Source: Candidatus Hemicellulosilyticus sp. P3 (GTDB taxonomy: Bacteria > Bacteroidota > Bacteroidia > Bacteroidales > P3). From it: a stretch of DNA of 64,000 bases. The translations under genes were made by a program, and so were the position numbers. Below the pieces are notes generated by a model. It saw only the letters and a list, made by a program, of their open reading frames with translations. It did no database searches and was not told the origin of the DNA. Shown in pieces: positions 7,545-16,290 of this stretch. Within the stretch, counting starts at the first letter, position 1, and the number at the start of each line of letters is the position of its first letter. Location: the NCBI GenBank assembly GCA_001543385.1, contig LPNH01000003.1, positions 124,001 through 188,000 on the forward strand, written 5' to 3'.

Positions 7545-8951
7545 TCAGGCTGTATAGCTGCTACCGTCAAAACAGTGTGTACACACTTGCTCCTTGGGTA
7601 GTCCGATGGCTTCGCATAGTGTGTCAAGTGTGTTGAATTTCAGTGTGTCGACACCCGTGGCGATACGTATCTTCTCAACCATGGCAGCATATTGTGGCGT
7701 AGTGTGGTCGCGATATGCCTCCAGGTTGCGGATGGTTCCGCCCTCCAGTTCTTGGATGCAGCGCCGTGTGATAAGTTCCAGATCGGTCTTTGATGCCGAG
7801 AAGTTGAGGAAGTTGCACCCATGCACCAATGGAGGACAGCTAATGCGTACATGGACGCGCTTTACACCACAGTCATACAGCATCTTGACATTGTCGCGTA
7901 GCTGTGTGCCGCGCACAATGGAGTCGTCGCAGAAGACCACCTCTTTGCCTTCCAACATCTTGCGGCTGGGAATAAGTTTCATCTTGGCTACCAGGTTGCG
8001 AGCCTCCTGGTTGACGGGCATGAAACTGCGAGCCCAAGTAGGGGTGTATTTCAGCACACCGCGCTTGTAAGGTATGCCTTTCCCTGCGGCGTAACCCAGC
8101 GCCATGCCGATTCCGGAGTCGGGGATGGCCGACACGTAGTCGGCGTTGACATCGTCCTGTCGCCCCATGTTGTAGCCCAGCTGGTAGCGCACTTCCTCGG
8201 TATTGATGCCCTCGTGTTCAACGCAGGGGTAGCTGTAGTATATCCAGAGGAAAGAGCATATCTGCATCTTTTTGTTGGGGGCCAGCAACTGGTGGATGCC
8301 GTTATGGTCCACTTTGACTATCTCGCCCGGCCCGATAAAGCGGCATGTGGTGAAATCCAGATTGATGTAGCTGTGGCTTTCCGATGCCAGCGCGTAGTCT
8401 TCGCCACGCTGTCCGACGACGATGGGTGTACGCCCCAGCCAGTCGCGTGCGGCGATGATGCCGTCAGCGGTGAGTATCAGCATGGTGCAGCTGCCTTTGA
8501 CTTGGCGGTAGACATGTTGGATACCGTCGACGAAGTCTTTGCCTTGGGTGATGAGCAGTGCAATCAGTTCGGTGGGGTTTGTCGTGCCCATGCTGAGTTC
8601 GGTGAATTGTTGGCCACGGTCGAGACATTGTTGCGCCAATTCGTCAATATTGTTAATTTTGGATACCGTGACAATGGCGAAACGTCCCAGATGGGAGTTG
8701 ACAACAATGGGTTGGGCGTCGGTGTCGCTGATGACACCTATACCCATGTCACCTGTCATTTCGGCCAGGTCCCCGGTAAACTTGGTCCGGAAATAACTGT
8801 TCTGGATGTTGTGGATGTTGCGGTGGAAGTAACCGTTGTCCACCGTGCTCATGCCTGCCCGTTTTGTACCTAAATGCGAATGATAGTCGGTGCCGTAAAA
8901 CAGGTCTGTGATGCATGCTTGTTTCGAGACGATGCCAAAAAGTCCGCTCAT
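7545..8951 (-). CDS. purF: Amidophosphoribosyltransferase-like protein lacking the N-terminal nucleophile Cys
   Basis: At 468 residues it is a full-length PurF-type protein: an N-terminal Ntn-hydrolase glutaminase domain, then a phosphoribosyltransferase domain with the PRPP loop VVFCDDSIVRGTQLRDN. The C-terminal CTHCFDGSS recalls the Cys pair near the end of PurF. PurF normally makes phosphoribosylamine from PRPP and glutamine, the first step of purine synthesis. The catalytic cysteine exposed after Met removal is absent: the protein starts Met-Ser-Gly instead of Met-Cys-Gly. From memory, a Bacteroidetes subfamily begins Met-Gly-Gly with closely similar sequence, so loss of Cys appears to be a clade trait. 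It may use free ammonia or have a regulatory role. Confidence 0.85.
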   Translation of the reverse strand: MSGLFGIVSKQACITDLFYGTDYHSHLGTKRAGMSTVDNGYFHRNIHNIQNSYFRTKFTGDLAEMTGDMGIGVISDTDAQPIVVNSHLGRFAIVTVSKINNIDELAQQCLDRGQQFTELSMGTTNPTELIALLITQGKDFVDGIQHVYRQVKGSCTMLILTADGIIAARDWLGRTPIVVGQRGEDYALASESHSYINLDFTTCRFIGPGEIVKVDHNGIHQLLAPNKKMQICSFLWIYYSYPCVEHEGINTEEVRYQLGYNMGRQDDVNADYVSAIPDSGIGMALGYAAGKGIPYKRGVLKYTPTWARSFMPVNQEARNLVAKMKLIPSRKMLEGKEVVFCDDSIVRGTQLRDNVKMLYDCGVKRVHVRISCPPLVHGCNFLNFSASKTDLELITRRCIQELEGGTIRNLEAYRDHTTPQYAAMVEKIRIATGVDTLKFNTLDTLCEAIGLPKEQVCTHCFDGSSYTA

Positions 8952-9042
8952 GAATGGAAATAGATTAAGAAATGATATTTATAATGGATTAAAAGTATAA
9001 AATTCTTAATTTACCCGTTTGGCGGGTGTTGAAACAAGTCTG

Positions 9043-9050
9043 CAAATTTA
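9043..9050 (-). promoter_or_regulatory. -7 element (TAAATTTG) of the purF-like gene
   Basis: Minus-strand TAAATTTG matches TAnnTTTG and lies 92 bases upstream of the ATG at 8951. It sits just downstream of mtaB and gives the purF-like gene its own promoter. Confidence 0.55.
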
Positions 9051-9060
9051 TAGAAAAAAA

Positions 9061-10344
9061 TTAACTTTCTGTAGGAAAGTTATAAACAATGCGCCCTTCG
9101 TCGAGATGTTCGTCAGTGACGGTTCCGACAAGGCGGTCGTCATAGTGACGGCTGATACGGATGTAGTTGTCGGTCCATCCCTGCATGGTTCCGTCAGGGT
9201 GTCGTGTGCTTTCCCATAGCACGGGCCTCACTGTTCCCGTTTGGCTGCGGTAGAAGGCTTCGCGTTTCTGGTTTGAGATGCGGTGCAGCTGCAGGCTGTG
9301 GTCGCGCCGCATCCGCACGGGTATGCGGCCGTCCATGCGCAACGCGGCGGTGTCGGGCCGGTCGCTATAGGTGAAGACGTGCAGATATGACAGCGGAAGC
9401 GAATCGACATACCGGCACACGTGTTGGAATTCACTCTCGTCTTCGCCGTTGAATCCGGCAATAATATCGGCGGCAATGCAGGCGTCGGGCATGAGGCTGA
9501 GGATGTATTCCACTTTATCGCGGTAGAGTGCTGTGTCGTAACGTCGATGCATGAGTTGCAGCACTTTGTCGCTGCCCGATTGCAACGGTATGTGGAAGTG
9601 GGGCAGGAAAGCGCGGCTGCCGGCGATAAAACGCACCATCTCTTCGGTGATAAGATTGGGCTCAATGCTGGATATCCGATAGCGCTGGATTTGTGTTTCG
9701 TTGTCGAGCCGACGTAGCAACTGCAGCAGGTTTTCGCCATGGTGCTGTCCGAAAGTACCGGTGTTGACGCCCGTCAGCACCACTTCGCGGATGCCTTGTG
9801 TCTCGATTTCGCGTACAGTCTGCAACACCTGTTCAACGGTGGCGCTGCGGCTGCGCCCTCGGGCGAAGGGGATGGCGCAATAGGTGCAGAAGTAGTCGCA
9901 TCCATCCTGAATCTTGAGAAAACAGCGGGTGCGGTCGCCGCTGGAGTAGGCGAGAGGAAAGGGGTGTTGATTATCGGGTGTCGCCGGGTCGGGGAGCGAT
10001 CGCCGGTCGCCGGTGTTGTCTATCAGTTCCGGCAGCCGGTGCTTGCGGTCGTTGCCGAGAATGATTGTCACGCCCGGTATGGCGGCGATTGCGTCGGCGG
10101 CATTCTGTGCAAAACAGCCTATCACCGCCACCTGGGCATCCGGATTGCGACGAGACGCCTGCCGGATGGCGTTGCGGCATTTCTTTTCGGCGATTGCGGT
10201 GACTGTACAGGTGTTGATGATGTACAGGTCGGCTTCATCGTCGAAGTTTACGATTGTGTGCCCGCGCTCTGACAGTTGCCGCAGCAGGTGGCTTGTCTCG
10301 GCGAAATTTAGTTTGCATCCCAGCGTGTGGGCGGCACACCTCAT
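9061..10344 (-). CDS. mtaB: tRNA t6A37 methylthiotransferase MtaB
   Basis: This 427-residue radical-SAM methylthiotransferase converts t6A to ms2t6A at position 37 of ANN-decoding tRNAs. The N-terminal UPF0004 domain carries the auxiliary-cluster cysteines C10 (TLGCKLNFAET), C46 (NTCTVTA) and C77 (IGCFAQ). The radical-SAM cluster is C149, C153 and C156 (GCDYFCTYCAIP). A TRAM-like C-terminal segment follows. The 'GCKLNFAET' opening separates MtaB from MiaB and RimO. It lies 51 bases downstream of the MORN-repeat gene on the same strand and could be cotranscribed with it. Length and motifs are normal for the family. Confidence 0.93.
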   Translation of the reverse strand: MRCAAHTLGCKLNFAETSHLLRQLSERGHTIVNFDDEADLYIINTCTVTAIAEKKCRNAIRQASRRNPDAQVAVIGCFAQNAADAIAAIPGVTIILGNDRKHRLPELIDNTGDRRSLPDPATPDNQHPFPLAYSSGDRTRCFLKIQDGCDYFCTYCAIPFARGRSRSATVEQVLQTVREIETQGIREVVLTGVNTGTFGQHHGENLLQLLRRLDNETQIQRYRISSIEPNLITEEMVRFIAGSRAFLPHFHIPLQSGSDKVLQLMHRRYDTALYRDKVEYILSLMPDACIAADIIAGFNGEDESEFQHVCRYVDSLPLSYLHVFTYSDRPDTAALRMDGRIPVRMRRDHSLQLHRISNQKREAFYRSQTGTVRPVLWESTRHPDGTMQGWTDNYIRISRHYDDRLVGTVTDEHLDEGRIVYNFPTES

Positions 10345-10395
10345 GAGGCAGTGGATTTTAGTTTGTGAAATGGATAAGTGTCGGAACCCGTCTGT

Positions 10396-11433
10396 TTATT
10401 GCTCAAATCCTTCGCGTTGCAGTGACTCCACCATCTTCTTGCAATCGTCGTCCGGATATATGGCTACAGGCAATTCGGGATCGGTGTCGAGCACGTCACG
10501 GCCCTCGGCGTCTTTTTTTAATCCGGTCACGCAGTCGGTGGCAATCATGACACGGCTCTCGCGATTGGCCAGTGTGAATGTTTCACTTCCGATGCGTGCA
10601 TAGAGATCCTCGGCCGGCTCATAGGTGAGCACTGCTTCTCCTCTACGGGTATAAACAGTCACATGCTGTTTGCCCTTGGGCACCAAACATGCTATTTTAA
10701 AGATGGATACATAGGCTGCTTCGGGTTGCATCACCAGCACTTTGCGGTCTGCCAGGATGCCTTGGTCCCATTCTTCGTCGACGGTCATCCGGCCGTTCTC
10801 GTAGTAGCGGTAAGCGCCGTGACGGGAACCCTGCACATAGTGACCTTCCCGCACCAGCTCGCCTTGCTCGCCGTATTCCGCAACACGTCCTTCCAGGCCG
10901 CCGTTGCGATAGGTGCCCTCAATGTGGCCCTGCTCGCCGATGCGTTTCCACCAGCGTCCGTCGCGGCGGTTGTCCTTCCACGTGGTGACTTCGGCGGTGT
11001 CTCCCTGCCGGGTGAAAATGATATGTAATCCGTCCTTGACACCCATGCGGTAATGGGCTGTCTTGATGAGTTTGCCTTCTTCGGTGTAGAAGCGCCATTC
11101 GCCATCGCGGTTTTTCTGGCGAAAGGTTCCGGTCGCCATCAGACGCCCCTGTGCGTCGAAGGCTTCGTGGCTGCATTGCCGCCCGTCCGGGGTGAATGTG
11201 TTGCGCATACGGACAGTGCCGTTGGGATAATAGTAGGTGAAAATTCCGGACTCATGTCCGTCCACGAAGTCGCCTTCATAGATTTTTGACCCGTCTTTGT
11301 CTGTTTTGACCCAGTGACCTTGCCGGCGTCCCTGTCTGTCAATGGTGTTTTGAGCCTGGCAGCCGAGACCGGACAGGAGTGTCAGGACAATGAAAAATTG
11401 CAGGCGGGGAAAGTTGTACTTGATATTTTTCAC
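10396..11433 (-). CDS. Exported MORN/YwqK-repeat protein
   Basis: About 345 residues. After a hydrophobic export segment (QFFIVLTLLSGLGCQAQ) come several MORN-like repeats of the YwqK type: 'G..I.EGDFVDGHESGIFTYYYPNG', 'GRLMATGTFRQKNRDGEWRFY', 'GHIEGTYRNGGLEGRVAEYG' and 'GELVREGHYVQGSRHGAYRYY'. The C-terminal part (about 230-345) is a separate domain of unknown role. The LSGLGC could be a lipobox, but the QAQ after it also fits type I cleavage. The open frame continues upstream to 11655, overlapping the divergent receptor gene; I place the start at the GTG at 11433, directly before the signal peptide. In Bacteroidetes such proteins are usually envelope-associated with unknown partners. Confidence 0.75.
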   Translation of the reverse strand: MKNIKYNFPRLQFFIVLTLLSGLGCQAQNTIDRQGRRQGHWVKTDKDGSKIYEGDFVDGHESGIFTYYYPNGTVRMRNTFTPDGRQCSHEAFDAQGRLMATGTFRQKNRDGEWRFYTEEGKLIKTAHYRMGVKDGLHIIFTRQGDTAEVTTWKDNRRDGRWWKRIGEQGHIEGTYRNGGLEGRVAEYGEQGELVREGHYVQGSRHGAYRYYENGRMTVDEEWDQGILADRKVLVMQPEAAYVSIFKIACLVPKGKQHVTVYTRRGEAVLTYEPAEDLYARIGSETFTLANRESRVMIATDCVTGLKKDAEGRDVLDTDPELPVAIYPDDDCKKMVESLQREGFEQ

Positions 11434-11491
11434 GATAAGCGATATAATTTTTGTATTAAAACGCCGTTTGTAATTTATTATTGTGTAGTGA

Positions 11492-13969
11492 ATGGTTCGT
11501 AGATCAATTCTTCTTGCATGGCTGGTTGGCTCCATGTCTTTGTCGGCGCAGGTCTGTGTGACGGGGCGGGTGACCGATGCCCGCGACGGGCATGCGTTGG
11601 AGTATGTGCATGCGGGAGTGGTCGACGGCGTGTACAAGGCGGTGGGCGTCAGCACTGACCGTGCCGGCCGCTACGTGCTCTGTGTGCCGGCCGCTGTTTC
11701 CGACAGCATTGATGTCCGGTTCTCGTTCACTGGCTATGAGACCCAGTGGCACCGCATCGCCTCACGCCAATCCGACACCCTTGTGTTGGATGTGAGCTTG
11801 CGTATCGGTGCCACCACCTTGCGCGAAGTGACGGTGACAGGTGAGGCCCGGAGCAACAATGGATTCACCCCTATCTCGACGGCGTTGCTCGACGATGTGG
11901 CCGGGCCGGGTAGCGGAGTGGAGTCTCTCGTCAAAACCCTGCCCGATGTGGCTTCAAACAATGAGCTTTCATCACAGTATTCCGTACGTGGCGGATCTTT
12001 CGATGAAAATCTGGTCTACGTCAACGGGGTGGAAGTGTTCCGTCCCATGCTGGTGCGGTCGGGGCAGCAGGAGGGGTTGAGTCTGGTCAATCCCGATATG
12101 GTTGACCATCTTTACTTCTCTCCCGGAGGCTTTGACGCCCGATATGGCGATAAAATGTCGTCAGTGCTCGACGTGAATTACAATCGACCCGATCGTTTCG
12201 GGATGCGACTTTCAGCCTCGTTGCTGGGTGCGTCGGCCCGGCTGTCCGGTCCGTTGGGGGCAGATTGGGGGTATAGTGTCGGTTTCCGTCATCACAGCAA
12301 CAATTATCTGTTGGGCTCACTCGACACCAAGGGTACATATCGCACAGCCTATACCGATCTGCAAGCTGTCGTAGGCGGGGCGTTGTCGGAACAGTGGAGC
12401 CTCTCTTTGTTGGCCATCGTGTCGCGCAACCGTTACAGTCTCGTTCCAGAGTCACAGACCACCACTTTCGGCAGTTTTATGGAATCGCTGGAACTCAATG
12501 TCTATTTCGACGGTGAAGAGGTTGATGCCTACAGCACGTTGCTCGGTGCCTCCACGCTGAGCTGGCACCCGTCGGAGCAGACACAGATCGACTGGACCGT
12601 TTCGGCGCAACAGATGGTGGAAAGTGAACGATACGACATACAAAGCCAATATTGGCTTTATGAAGTCGGAATGGGTGGCAGCGGCGACATGCAGCGCTTC
12701 GACCGGGGGGTCGGCACTTTTCTCGAACACGCACGCAATCGGCTCTACACGCAGATTTTCACCTCCTCGCTTCGTGGCACCCGTATTGTCGGTGACGGCG
12801 TATGGCTTTGGGGGCTTGCGGCACAGGCCGAACGGGTGTCCGATCGTCTCCGCGAGTGGAAGTGGGTGGACAGTGCAGGCTATGCCATACCGGCTGTCCA
12901 CGGTTTGCCCGGCACCGACACTGTGGGGCCGTATAGCCCTGTGCTTCAGTCTTTCAGTCGTGCTGACAACCGCCTTTCCACACTGCGTGCCTCCGCGTAT
13001 GTACAACGCGAGGTGGACTGGTCTACGGCCGGCAGTTATCAATGGCGTTTCACTGCGGGCTTGCGTGCAATGTCTTACTCAACAGTCTATCAGGCTCGTC
13101 TTGCCGATAGTGTCGAGCGACGCCACGTTGTGCCGCTGGTGCTGTCACCGCGTGTCAGCCTGGGCTTGAAGCCGGCATGGGAAGATCGCGACGTGTTCTT
13201 CCGGCTTGCGTTGGGTGTTTATCAGCAGGCGCCCTTTTATCGGGAGGATCGTTGCCCGGACGGATCGCTAAATATACCGGACCATCCCCAGCGCTCTTAT
13301 CAAGCAGTGGCCACTTTCGACCGCAAGATGCAGCTTTGGGACAAGCCTTTCAAGTTTACCGCCGATCTGTATTACAAATATATTACGCATCTCGTCCCCT
13401 ATAGCGTCGATAATCTGCGGGTGCGCTACGACGCCCGCAACGATGCGACGGGCTATGCCACCGGAATCAGTTTACGGCTTAACGGCGAATTGGTCGAGGG
13501 CCTTGAGTCGTGGGCCTCGCTATCGCTTATGCACACCCAGGAGGATATCCGCGGTGACGGTATGGGGTGGCTCCCCCGGCCCACCGACCAGCGGCTTTCA
13601 TTCAAGCTTTTTCTTCAAGACAATCTGCCCGCGCTGCCTTGGTGGCGTATGAGCCTCAATTTTGTTTATGGTACAGGGGTGCCCGTTGTCTTTGCCCATC
13701 AGCGTGACCGATCACAAACGCATCGTCTGCCCGCTTACTTCCGTGTTGACTGGAGCAACAGTGTGCGTCTTTCCCGTTTTCCGTTCTACAGACACAGTGT
13801 GCTGCGCTGTTTCAGCGAGACGCTCGTCGGTCTGGAGGTGTATAATCTCTTTAACCATCGTAATGTGGCATCCTATATTTGGGTCTCCGATTATGACAAC
13901 ATTTACTACCCCGTACCCAATTATCTCACCGCCCGTCAACTTAATGTCCGCATTACCCTTGAGCTGTGA
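11492..13969 (+). CDS. TonB-dependent outer-membrane receptor with CarboxypepD-regulatory-like domain
   Basis: The 825-residue protein starts with a signal peptide ending about residue 19 (SMSLSAQ). An N-terminal carboxypeptidase-regulatory-like beta-sandwich (about 20-105) and a plug domain (about 115-225) with RGGSFDENLVYVNGVEVF follow, then a long Tyr/Arg-rich beta barrel. It should import a ligand across the outer membrane with TonB-ExbBD energy. There is no SusD partner, so it is not a typical Sus pair; the ligand (metal, cofactor or peptide) cannot be read. It is divergent from the MORN gene (58 bp between starts) and 22 bases upstream of the M16-like gene, suggesting a two-gene operon. 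Confidence 0.9.
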   Translation: MVRRSILLAWLVGSMSLSAQVCVTGRVTDARDGHALEYVHAGVVDGVYKAVGVSTDRAGRYVLCVPAAVSDSIDVRFSFTGYETQWHRIASRQSDTLVLDVSLRIGATTLREVTVTGEARSNNGFTPISTALLDDVAGPGSGVESLVKTLPDVASNNELSSQYSVRGGSFDENLVYVNGVEVFRPMLVRSGQQEGLSLVNPDMVDHLYFSPGGFDARYGDKMSSVLDVNYNRPDRFGMRLSASLLGASARLSGPLGADWGYSVGFRHHSNNYLLGSLDTKGTYRTAYTDLQAVVGGALSEQWSLSLLAIVSRNRYSLVPESQTTTFGSFMESLELNVYFDGEEVDAYSTLLGASTLSWHPSEQTQIDWTVSAQQMVESERYDIQSQYWLYEVGMGGSGDMQRFDRGVGTFLEHARNRLYTQIFTSSLRGTRIVGDGVWLWGLAAQAERVSDRLREWKWVDSAGYAIPAVHGLPGTDTVGPYSPVLQSFSRADNRLSTLRASAYVQREVDWSTAGSYQWRFTAGLRAMSYSTVYQARLADSVERRHVVPLVLSPRVSLGLKPAWEDRDVFFRLALGVYQQAPFYREDRCPDGSLNIPDHPQRSYQAVATFDRKMQLWDKPFKFTADLYYKYITHLVPYSVDNLRVRYDARNDATGYATGISLRLNGELVEGLESWASLSLMHTQEDIRGDGMGWLPRPTDQRLSFKLFLQDNLPALPWWRMSLNFVYGTGVPVVFAHQRDRSQTHRLPAYFRVDWSNSVRLSRFPFYRHSVLRCFSETLVGLEVYNLFNHRNVASYIWVSDYDNIYYPVPNYLTARQLNVRITLEL

Positions 13970-13991
13970 TAATCCCTAACTTCTGAATCAG

Positions 13992-15185
13992 ATGCTGTTC
14001 CCTTCCGAAACTGTAGACATACTGAAGCTCGATTTTCTTTTTGATGCCGGCACTGCCAGCCAGACGGCACCGCTGTGCGCCGCGTCCACCGCTTCGCTGA
14101 TGCCGCGGGCCACAGTCTCGCTCGATGCCCTTCGGCTGTCGGAATATCTTGACCATCGGGGTATATTGGTTGACACGGTCACCGATATTCACACTACGGT
14201 GCTCACCGCCTACCTTTTGCCCAAATATGCCGCTGATTTTTTTCCGATATTGCATGAGATACTTACCGCTCCCGCTTTTCCCGAGGATGAGTTCCGTGCC
14301 CACTGCCGCCGGATGAAGCAAACGCTGACCACCAACCTCCAACGTACATCTTATGTGGCTCGCAATCTCTTTTGTCAGGCCCTTTACGGCATAGACCGTC
14401 CCGAGGGCCGTTTCGCGGTGCCGGACGATGTGGACAGGCTTGAGCGCGGAATGTTGTGTCGCCATTTTGAGGAACATTACTCTTTAGAACGGTCCATAAT
14501 GTCGATGTCAGGCCGTTACAATACGGAATTGCTTGAACGCTACCGAAACACATTCGGCAGCCCGGACTCGGGTGTGTCTGTTGCCCCGGTTGACCGCGAT
14601 GGGCGGATGTATTGCCCCGAACCGACGCGAGTGGAGTTGCGCCACACGCTTTCGGCACCGGGGCCGCAAGCATCCATTCGTATCGGCCGGTTGCTGCCAT
14701 TCAGTGCACAGGACGAGGATTTCGCCCCGTTTGCCGTGCTATGCACCGTGCTGGGCGGCTATTTCGGTTCGCGTTTGATGCGCAACATCCGTGAAGACAA
14801 GGGTTACACCTACGGCATTTATTGCCGCACACGGCTACACCGTTCGAGCCTCTATTTCGAAATTGTCAGCGACGTGGCTGCCGACTGTGTCGAACAAGCG
14901 CTGGGGGAAGTGTACCGTGAAATGGATGCACTCTGCCGGGAGTTGTTGTCAGACGAAGAATTGCAGCTGGTCCGTAGCTATATGGAGGGTGAATATATGC
15001 GTAGCATCGACGGAGTGTTCGAGCGTGCTGACCGCTGGCAGCAACTGGCATCCCTTGGCATCGACGAGGCTGCTTTCTCGCAGCGTCTCCTGTCAGCCAT
15101 CCGCCACACCTCCGCCGGACAGTTGCTTCAACTGGCACAGCGCTACCTCATCCGTGACGCTATGACCGAGGTGGTTGTGTTTTGA
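13992..15185 (+). CDS. M16-family (insulinase-like) protein without zinc site
   Basis: At 397 residues it resembles the Bacteroidetes M16B-like 'insulinase family' proteins, with the conserved C-terminal half LGGYFGSRLMRNIREDKGYTYGIY. The HxxEH zinc motif expected in the first helix is absent: the equivalent stretch reads CAASTASLMPRATVSL. It therefore cannot be a classical metalloprotease. M16 proteins often work as an active/inactive pair, but no active partner is present in the window. No signal peptide is visible, and an in-frame stop just upstream (TAA at 13977-13979) fixes the ATG at 13992 as the first good start. Coupling to the TonB receptor suggests a shared role, which I cannot define. 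Confidence 0.82.
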   Translation: MLFPSETVDILKLDFLFDAGTASQTAPLCAASTASLMPRATVSLDALRLSEYLDHRGILVDTVTDIHTTVLTAYLLPKYAADFFPILHEILTAPAFPEDEFRAHCRRMKQTLTTNLQRTSYVARNLFCQALYGIDRPEGRFAVPDDVDRLERGMLCRHFEEHYSLERSIMSMSGRYNTELLERYRNTFGSPDSGVSVAPVDRDGRMYCPEPTRVELRHTLSAPGPQASIRIGRLLPFSAQDEDFAPFAVLCTVLGGYFGSRLMRNIREDKGYTYGIYCRTRLHRSSLYFEIVSDVAADCVEQALGEVYREMDALCRELLSDEELQLVRSYMEGEYMRSIDGVFERADRWQQLASLGIDEAAFSQRLLSAIRHTSAGQLLQLAQRYLIRDAMTEVVVF

Positions 15186-15222
15186 AAAGGCACTTTCATT
15201 TTCTATTTTCAAATTTCATTCG

Positions 15223-15230
15223 TACATTTG
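15223..15230 (+). promoter_or_regulatory. -7 element (TACATTTG) of arcC
   Basis: TACATTTG fits TAnnTTTG and lies 63 bases before the arcC ATG. The leader is A+T-rich with no clear riboswitch or operator palindrome. Confidence 0.6.
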
Positions 15231-15293
15231 CATCTCTCTTTTTCTGAAAGATAGAGCCTATTTTTATTTTAAGTTTATAATTATTAGATTGAT

Positions 15294-16232
15294 ATGAGAA
15301 ATCTCGCCATGGTGGCTTTCGGTGGTAACGCGCTGTTGCGCAGCGGCCAGAAAGGTACCTACGAAGAACAGATAGCCAATGTTGAGCAGACTTGTGAGAG
15401 TCTGTGTAACCTCATCAAGCGGGGCTACAATATTGTCATCGGTCATGGCAACGGACCCCAGGTGGGCAACGTCATGCTGCAGCATGAGGCCGGCAAAAAG
15501 ATAAACGGTATTCCGGCTATGCCGATGGATTTTTGCGTGGCCGAGACGCAGGGTTCCATCGCCTACATGATAGAGATGGCATTGCGCAATGTCTTCGCCA
15601 AGAATGACATCTATCGCGATGTGGTGACCATTGTCACGCAAGTCGCTGTCAATGCGTTGGATCCTATGTTCCAAAACCCCACCAAGCCCGTGGGACCCTA
15701 CTACACCAAAGAGGAAGCCGAACTGCTGCACGAGCAGACGGGCGCCGTCTATCGCGAGGATCCGAAAGGAAACGGTTGGCGCAAGGTCGTGGCCTCGCCG
15801 AAACCGAAACGCATTAACAACATCAAGATCATCAAGCATCTTGTCAAAGGCGGCAATGTGGTGGTCACCGTTGGCGGCGGCGGCATCCCCGTTGTCGAAG
15901 AAAGTGACTATGTGCGCGGTGTCGAGGCCGTTATCGACAAGGACCTGGCCAGCGCTCTTTGTGCCATCCAGATCGAGGCGGAAGAGTTCTACATCCTCAC
16001 CGATGTGCCCAAGGTTTACATTAACTTCCGCAAACCTGACGAGCAGGCGCTCGATGTCATCACGGTCGACGAAGCCAAGCGCTACCTGGCCGAAGGTCAG
16101 TTTACAGAGGGCTCAATGGCGCCCAAAGTGCGTGCCGGCATCATGTTCATCGAGAACGGCGGCAAGACCTGTGTCATCACCGAGGCCGGCCAGCTTGACA
16201 ACCCCAACTGCGGCACCCGTATTGTCAGATGA
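15294..16232 (+). CDS. arcC: Carbamate kinase
   Basis: The 312-residue protein has the amino-acid-kinase fold and the carbamate-kinase opening VAFGGNALLRSG, followed by GHGNGPQVGNVMLQ (about residues 48-61), VVTVGGGGIPV and DKDLASALCA. It converts carbamoyl phosphate plus ADP to carbamate and ATP, the energy-yielding last step of arginine, citrulline or agmatine fermentation. The next gene encodes an ornithine carbamoyltransferase 58 bases downstream, so the pair forms a citrulline-to-ATP module. Arginine deiminase is not in the window. Length and motifs are normal, and there is no export signal. Confidence 0.95.
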   Translation: MRNLAMVAFGGNALLRSGQKGTYEEQIANVEQTCESLCNLIKRGYNIVIGHGNGPQVGNVMLQHEAGKKINGIPAMPMDFCVAETQGSIAYMIEMALRNVFAKNDIYRDVVTIVTQVAVNALDPMFQNPTKPVGPYYTKEEAELLHEQTGAVYREDPKGNGWRKVVASPKPKRINNIKIIKHLVKGGNVVVTVGGGGIPVVEESDYVRGVEAVIDKDLASALCAIQIEAEEFYILTDVPKVYINFRKPDEQALDVITVDEAKRYLAEGQFTEGSMAPKVRAGIMFIENGGKTCVITEAGQLDNPNCGTRIVR

Positions 16233-16290
16233 CACCGGATGCGTCATTTCATTCTTTTTCTGCAAATAATAAACTCTTAAACATAATAGT

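Noticed and set aside
10396-11655. A longer start for the MORN-repeat gene
   Set aside because: The extra 74 codons overlap the divergent receptor gene and precede the signal peptide, where no coding pattern is visible.
15631-16269. A 212-codon Ser/Arg/Pro-rich frame overlapping arcC
   Set aside because: Out-of-frame reading of arcC codons; composition is typical of a shifted frame.
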